DNA of 35,054 nt. It comes from an uncultured Rhodospirillaceae bacterium (GTDB lineage: Bacteria; Pseudomonadota; Alphaproteobacteria; CAAGCB01; CAG-977). Made by a program: the position numbers and the translations under genes. Under the pieces are notes generated by a model, which made no database searches, was not told where the DNA came from, and was given only the letters and a program-made list of their open reading frames with translations. The DNA lies in assembly GCA_900553035.1 (NCBI GenBank), contig USCC01000008.1:1-35054 (forward strand), given 5' to 3'. Shown in pieces: positions 32,494 to 35,054 of this stretch (positions are counted from its first letter, which is position 1; each line of letters starts with the position of its first letter).

Positions 32494-33510
32494 GTGAAAC
32501 GAGGTCTGTTTCTGTTCGGCCTCCTCCTGTTCTTTACGGCGGGAGCGCAGGCCTACACGTATGACGAACGCTTTTCCTCCCTGCTGATCGAGGTTGACAG
32601 CGGCCGTATCCTGCTGTCCGAAAAACCGACGGAAAAAAGGTATCCGGCATCGCTGACCAAAATGATGACTCTGTACATGGTTTTCGACGCTCTGGAAAAG
32701 GGGGAACTCCGGATGGATCAGCTTCTGCCCGTGTCGCAGAAGGCCGCTCGCCAGCCCCGTTCGCGCATGGGGCTGAAGGCCGGCACGACGATTTCGGTTG
32801 AAAACGTCATTTTTGCCATGATTTCAAAATCCGCGAACGACGCCGCCGTTGTGGCCGCCGAAGCCTTGGGCGGGTCAGAGGCGCAGTTCGCCGACCGGAT
32901 GACCCGCGTCGCGCATGAACTGGGTATGAAAGACACACGTTTCAAAAATGCTTCGGGTCTGCACGATAAGGATCAGATCACGACGGCACGGGATATGGCG
33001 ATTCTGTCCATGGCGCTGATCCAGCATTTTCCCGAATATTACAGGCTGTTTTCCGTCCGTGGCTTTCGTTACGGGCGCCGGTATTACGGTAACCACAATC
33101 TTGTCGCCCGGTATTACAAGGGCGGCGACGGCCTGAAAACCGGCTATGTTGATGCCTCGGGCTATCACGTTGTCGGATCGGCGCGGCGGAAGGGGCGCCG
33201 GCTGATCGGCGTTATTCTGGGCCGTAATTCCGTCCGCGAGCGTGACCGCCATATGTTCAAGCTGTTAGATTACGGCTTTGACACGCTGGACGGCGAAAAG
33301 AAAGAAAACAGCGCGGTGGAGCTTCCTCTGTTTGATCCGGACAAGGATCACCTTCCCCTGACAAGCGAGGCCATGTACCGTCAGGCGCGCTATAAGGCGC
33401 GCCGGCTTTCGGAATCCTTGGATGAAATCGCGTCAATCTGCGGCAGCCGGCCTTCCCAAAAGGACAGGCCTTTGCTGAAAAAGGCGATTGTCGACTGGGG
33501 GCGGAAATAA
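32494..33510 (+). CDS. D-alanyl-D-alanine carboxypeptidase (low-molecular-weight penicillin-binding protein)
   Basis: Trims the terminal D-Ala of peptidoglycan stem peptides in the periplasm. 338 residues from GTG, AAAGGAG 9 bases upstream. Signal peptide 1-20 ends at GAQA. The peptidase S11 set is complete: S53-L-T-K56, S113-A-N115, and K215-T-G217. It is shorter than DacA/DacC, with only a brief C-terminal region after the catalytic domain and no clear amphipathic membrane anchor. It converges with the phosphoethanolamine-transferase-like gene with 14 bases between stops. Confidence 0.93.
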   Translation: MKRGLFLFGLLLFFTAGAQAYTYDERFSSLLIEVDSGRILLSEKPTEKRYPASLTKMMTLYMVFDALEKGELRMDQLLPVSQKAARQPRSRMGLKAGTTISVENVIFAMISKSANDAAVVAAEALGGSEAQFADRMTRVAHELGMKDTRFKNASGLHDKDQITTARDMAILSMALIQHFPEYYRLFSVRGFRYGRRYYGNHNLVARYYKGGDGLKTGYVDASGYHVVGSARRKGRRLIGVILGRNSVRERDRHMFKLLDYGFDTLDGEKKENSAVELPLFDPDKDHLPLTSEAMYRQARYKARRLSESLDEIASICGSRPSQKDRPLLKKAIVDWGRK

Positions 33511-33524
33511 TCCCGGTCCTTTCA

Positions 33525-35054
33525 TCAAAGGTCTTCATAATAAACGGGCACAACGGAAAACGTTTTAACCGGGCGTTTCAGCCCAAGCGCCGGATTGTCT
33601 CCGGCCGTTAAATCATAGCGCGGATCAGCCGAAGGATAGTGTATCCCAGCCAGGGAAGCGGCTGTTTCAAATGTATACTCCTGTGTTAAGGGAAGCCGGC
33701 TTTTCCGCCGCAGGTTTTCTAATTTGGAGGAAGCCCCGGTATAAGAAGCGTTCGTCATAATGAAATACGGAATGTGGTATCCTTCCTGACAGTCCGGGAA
33801 ACCGTACTGTTCCCTGTCAAAGATACAAAAGCCGTGATCCGAACTGAAAAGCATGAAGGCCGGTTCGGAAAGCCGGTTAATTTCTTCGGCGGCACGCGCC
33901 ACCAAAGAGACAGAATAATCCATTGCATTTTTATAGGTGTTGAGAAGGGCCTCTTTGTTTTCAGGGCGGGTTTTCAGGTCCTTCCGCGAACGAAAAGAAG
34001 GACGGCGGAGGTCATATTCCGACGGATAGCGGTCTTCAAAATGAAAATGTACGCCGATCATTTTGATAACGATCAGTTTCTTTGATTTATCTTTCAGGAT
34101 TTTTTCCAGGTACGGGAACAGGTCTTTATCGTCCGGCGCCTTATCCGAGGCATAATTTATATAATGCCCGGCATCCTTCGCCAGAAAAGCGTGTGTCCCG
34201 TCGTCTTTGGGCAGATAAGACAGGAAGTATGTGGCATAACCGGCTTCGTGAAACAATGAAAAAATAGATTTTTCATGAAAATAAGGGGAGGCATATCCGA
34301 ATTTTTTCCGGGAAAGCAGCAGCCGCAGAGACGGGATGGTATTGGGATAAAGAGAAATCATGTTCTGAAAGGAAATAAGGTGCGGGAATTTCTTGGCCGG
34401 GAAAGCGTCCCAAAAGGCTTCATAACGATGTGTTTCCCCAATCAGCAGTAAGACAGTATGGGCGGAATTGTCCCGGTTTGAGGCGTGAAAACGAAAACGC
34501 GCGTGTTCGTTTAAAACAGACCTGTTGGAAAAAGAAGAGCGTTCTTTTAAAAAAGTACCGACAGGAAGCGCATACAGACGCAGCGGAACACAGCAAAACA
34601 ACAGAAGGCCTGTCAGGGAAAGCCCTCTTTTATACCGGGGCGGCTTTGAATAAAGGCATAAGATCCCTCCCGAAACAGCCAGGAAAAAAAGCAGAACCTC
34701 GCCGGGAGAAAAACAGCGGAGCCAGGAAGCCATCTCATACCGGTTCGCGTTGAATATCAAAGGGAGAATATTGTCGGAAATCGGAACAAAGGGATGCTTG
34801 AAAAGCCGGATAAAATGGCTGTCAGAGAGAGATAAAAGTAAAGATGAAGTCGTCAGAGCCGAATATGTCATGGCTCCGGCGTATCGTTCAACTAAAAAAA
34901 GTGAAACGATGTGAGCGAAGGTAACATGGAAATCACCCCTTGCTTTAAAAAACAGGAGAAATACCATAAAAACAGCAAAAAATGAAAATAAAACGCGTAT
35001 TTTAAAGAAAATAATTTTATAAAGTTTGTTAACTAACAGTAGTGTACGGGGGGG
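33525..35054 (-). CDS. Phosphoethanolamine transferase-like sulfatase-fold membrane protein (5' end outside window)
   Basis: Probable inner-membrane enzyme that adds phosphoethanolamine to lipid A or another glycan. From the ATG at 34967 there are 480 residues, but that ATG has no ribosome site. The frame stays open upstream through 35054, reading a membrane-protein-like N-terminus (NKLYKIIFFKIRVLFSFF), so the gene probably begins beyond the edge. Catalytic domain: LLLIGETHRYE with nucleophile T179 (numbered from that ATG), VHFHFEDRYP, and SSDHGF with D377-H378, the metal-binding set of the EptA/sulfatase family. Hydrophobic segments precede it. Its base composition is more AT-rich than the neighbours, which may indicate transfer. 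The frame enters a poly-C run at the edge. Related sulfatase-type transferases are the alternative. Confidence 0.78.
   Translation of the reverse strand, partial: PPRTLLLVNKLYKIIFFKIRVLFSFFAVFMVFLLFFKARGDFHVTFAHIVSLFLVERYAGAMTYSALTTSSLLLSLSDSHFIRLFKHPFVPISDNILPLIFNANRYEMASWLRCFSPGEVLLFFLAVSGGILCLYSKPPRYKRGLSLTGLLLFCCVPLRLYALPVGTFLKERSSFSNRSVLNEHARFRFHASNRDNSAHTVLLLIGETHRYEAFWDAFPAKKFPHLISFQNMISLYPNTIPSLRLLLSRKKFGYASPYFHEKSIFSLFHEAGYATYFLSYLPKDDGTHAFLAKDAGHYINYASDKAPDDKDLFPYLEKILKDKSKKLIVIKMIGVHFHFEDRYPSEYDLRRPSFRSRKDLKTRPENKEALLNTYKNAMDYSVSLVARAAEEINRLSEPAFMLFSSDHGFCIFDREQYGFPDCQEGYHIPYFIMTNASYTGASSKLENLRRKSRLPLTQEYTFETAASLAGIHYPSADPRYDLTAGDNPALGLKRPVKTFSVVPVYYEDL
35048..35054. repeat. Start of a G homopolymer cut by the window edge
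   Basis: At least seven G on the + strand (poly-C in the coding strand) at the very end of the sequence, in the 5' part of the transferase-like gene. The full length is unknown. Confidence 0.6.

Overview
The window looks like a chromosomal segment of a host-associated, anaerobic or fermentative alphaproteobacterium, possibly of the gut RF32-like lineages. That placement is inferred from gene content only. The evidence is a pair of [FeFe]-hydrogenase-type proteins, rubrerythrin, a complete glucose phosphotransferase route, a Cys-rich secreted protein, and otherwise proteobacterial housekeeping genes (clpS-clpA, uvrC-pgsA, gltA, acnB). Coding density is high, most genes are moderately GC-rich, and operons are tight with overlapping starts and stops.

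Layout. 1-5457 (+): the oxidative start of the TCA cycle (3' part of acnB, a divergent isocitrate dehydrogenase, gltA), then a Fic-domain protein fused to a MerR-type DNA-binding domain. 5512-7030 (-): a secreted protein with about 70 cysteines, whose signal peptide is put out of frame with the body by a run of ten C. 7198-7746 (+): a small secreted protein of unknown function. 7822-13767 (-): a redox operon with a glutaredoxin/CcdA-like membrane protein, a sensory [FeFe]-hydrogenase-like protein with a PAS domain, a SpoIIE-type phosphatase, a [2Fe-2S] ferredoxin and a catalytic-type [FeFe] hydrogenase. 14006-18369 (+): a IIA-HPr-enzyme I fusion (frameshifted here) and the glucose permease PtsG. 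18542-20632 (+): rubrerythrin, cysteine synthase and a YaiI-family protein. 20633-20999: imperfect tandem repeats next to the 3' end of pgsA. 21000-23586 (-): pgsA and uvrC. 23587-23940: an AT-rich block with two perfect DnaA boxes. 23941-29494 (-): a beta-domain/pteridine-reductase fusion, a DprE2/DprE1-like pair and a PfkB-family kinase. 29730-32332 (-): clpA and clpS. 32494-33510 (+): a D,D-carboxypeptidase. 33525-35054 (-): a phosphoethanolamine-transferase-like gene that runs off the right edge inside a run of at least seven C.

How it fits together. Sugar enters by the glucose PTS, the citrate-to-2-oxoglutarate branch supplies glutamate precursors, and the hydrogenase operon probably disposes of or senses excess reductant. 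Rubrerythrin handles peroxide. The most unusual signals are the poly-C tract at the head of the secreted Cys-rich gene (a candidate phase-variation switch, with a possible second one at the right edge in a lipid A/envelope-modifying gene), the origin-like DnaA-box block, the Fic-MerR protein that has lost its Fic catalytic histidine, and the repeats beside pgsA.
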